A program made the position numbers and the translations under genes. The notes under the pieces are model-generated. The model did not search any database and was not told the origin of the DNA. It was given only the letters and a program-made list of their open reading frames with translations. Shown here piece after piece: positions 6,596 through 7,526 of a DNA stretch of 7,526 bases (position 1 is the stretch's first letter; every line of letters starts with the position of its first letter). This DNA is from an uncultured Planctomycetota bacterium. GTDB lineage: Bacteria; Planctomycetota; Planctomycetia; Pirellulales; UBA1268. The stretch lies in the NCBI GenBank assembly GCA_905477565.1, contig CAJQGO010000107.1:1-7526 (forward strand). The letters are read 5' to 3'.

Positions 6596-7526
6596 ATGAT
6601 GACAAGAATAAGTGCACGAGCAGGCCTTGCAGTTCTGCTCCTGGTAGTGAGTGGAAGCACCGATCAAGGAGCTCAGGCCCAAGGAAAGAAAAAACAAAAA
6701 TCAAGCGATCCCTTTAGTTGGGTCAATCAGCCATCAAAAGCATCTGCAGAAGTACCAATTCAGCACAAGACCTTTCGAAGCCAGTCAATGGGAGCTGATG
6801 TTGGGTACTGTATTTATCTTCCGCCAAACTATGAAAAATCAGAGCGGACGAAAAGCAGATACCCAGTTGTCTATTACCTCCACGGTGGACGGCCCGGCAG
6901 TGAACTGAAATCTATAGGGCTTTCAGCATTTATTGAGAAGGCAATCCAATCAAATCGTGTGCCACCAATGATCTATGTTTTCATCAATGGGGGGCCGATG
7001 AGTCATTACGATTACCCTCAAATAGAAAATGGCCAGGGTGAATCCGTCTTCATTGAAGAGCTGATTCCTCATATCGATTCAACATATCGAACAATTGCTT
7101 CACGCAATGGTCGTGGCATTGAGGGATTCAGTCAAGGCGGTCGGGGAACAGCCAGAATAATGTTTCGACACCCAGAACTTTTCTGTTCAGCTGCCCCCGG
7201 TGGTGGTGGGTTCGCAACGGAGAAAAAAATCAGTGAAAATGACGGTCACGAAAGTGATCGTGTGGTGTTTGCAGAGGGCTACAATGCGTACGACACGGCT
7301 CGCCTGTATGCCAGTAGCGAGAAGCAGAAGCAGTACCCACTTCGTGTTCTCATTCATGTCGGAACAAAAGGCTTTAACTACGAAAATAATTTGGAATATA
7401 TGAAATTCCTCAACCAGCTCGGCATCAAATTTGAAAAGCTTGTCGTTCAAGATGTGCCACATAGTGCACACAAAATTTATGAGCGGCAGGGTGATGCCTT
7501 GATGAAATTCCATGCACAGAATTTCT
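6596..7526 (+). CDS. exported esterase D/feruloyl esterase-like hydrolase, 3'-truncated by window edge
   Basis: Open reading frame starting ATGATG at 6596/6599 and still open at the right edge, with 310 complete residues visible. It belongs to the esterase D (PF00756-type) alpha/beta-hydrolases, which deacylate sugars, feruloylated glycans or similar esters. Residues 1-29 form a signal peptide (core LAVLLLVVSG, cleavage after AQA), followed by a Lys-rich linker. The fold's landmarks are YYLHGG (93-98, oxyanion region), nucleophile Ser179 in GFSQG (177-181) and His289 in DVPHSAH. The acid normally found as GTxD after the last core strands is Gly259 here (GTKGF, codon GGC 7370-7372). Glu263 or Asp286 could substitute, or the base may be a variant or error. 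Only a modest AGGA (6580-6583) precedes the start, at 12 nt. The short gap and absence of a terminator suggest co-transcription with the sulfatase. The visible length suggests few residues are missing. Confidence 0.88.
   Translation, partial: MMTRISARAGLAVLLLVVSGSTDQGAQAQGKKKQKSSDPFSWVNQPSKASAEVPIQHKTFRSQSMGADVGYCIYLPPNYEKSERTKSRYPVVYYLHGGRPGSELKSIGLSAFIEKAIQSNRVPPMIYVFINGGPMSHYDYPQIENGQGESVFIEELIPHIDSTYRTIASRNGRGIEGFSQGGRGTARIMFRHPELFCSAAPGGGGFATEKKISENDGHESDRVVFAEGYNAYDTARLYASSEKQKQYPLRVLIHVGTKGFNYENNLEYMKFLNQLGIKFEKLVVQDVPHSAHKIYERQGDALMKFHAQNF

Noticed and set aside
7187..7513. 108-residue minus-strand ORF at the right edge
   Set aside because: It lies opposite the open esterase frame that carries the signal peptide, HGG, GFSQG and PHSAH motifs; no features of its own.

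Overview
The window looks like a carbohydrate-degradation region from a Planctomycetota-type bacterium, possibly a marine one. The reasons are two secreted or probably secreted S1 formylglycine sulfatases, two exported alpha/beta-hydrolase esterases, a sugar kinase and a pyruvate-type aldolase packed into 7.5 kb. Base composition is roughly balanced, and most starts lack a clear Shine-Dalgarno. The lineage is inferred from gene content only; no marker gene is present.

Layout, left to right: (1) the 3' part of a sulfatase (+), open at the left edge, with an extra C-terminal beta-rich domain; (2) a short convergent gap with a weak hairpin; (3) three minus-strand genes that read from about 4970 down to 1507: exported esterase, then a DHDPS/NAL-superfamily aldolase, then a xylulokinase-like FGGY kinase, probably one operon; (4) a compact divergent intergenic region (4971-5076) with a tandem 14-bp repeat and a consensus extended -10 box pointing left; (5) a second, complete sulfatase (+) carrying a C-x-A-S-R maturation motif; (6) 46 bp later, an esterase-D/feruloyl-esterase-like gene (+) that runs off the right edge. 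No gene-free stretch longer than about 100 bp exists, and I saw no tRNA, rRNA, CRISPR, insertion sequence or phage signal.

Working model (inference): the exported sulfatases and esterases remove sulfate and acyl groups from a decorated polysaccharide outside the cytoplasm. The cytoplasmic kinase and aldolase then process the released sugars or sugar acids. The kinase carries xylulokinase hallmarks. The aldolase lacks the arginine expected of a true lysine-pathway DHDPS, so a catabolic 2-keto-3-deoxy sugar acid (or similar) substrate is more plausible. The repeat between the two divergent units is the best candidate for a shared regulatory site. I see no clearly new type of system. The points most worth checking are the tandem repeat/promoter arrangement, the apparent loss of the catalytic acid in the right-edge esterase, and the aldolase-kinase pairing.
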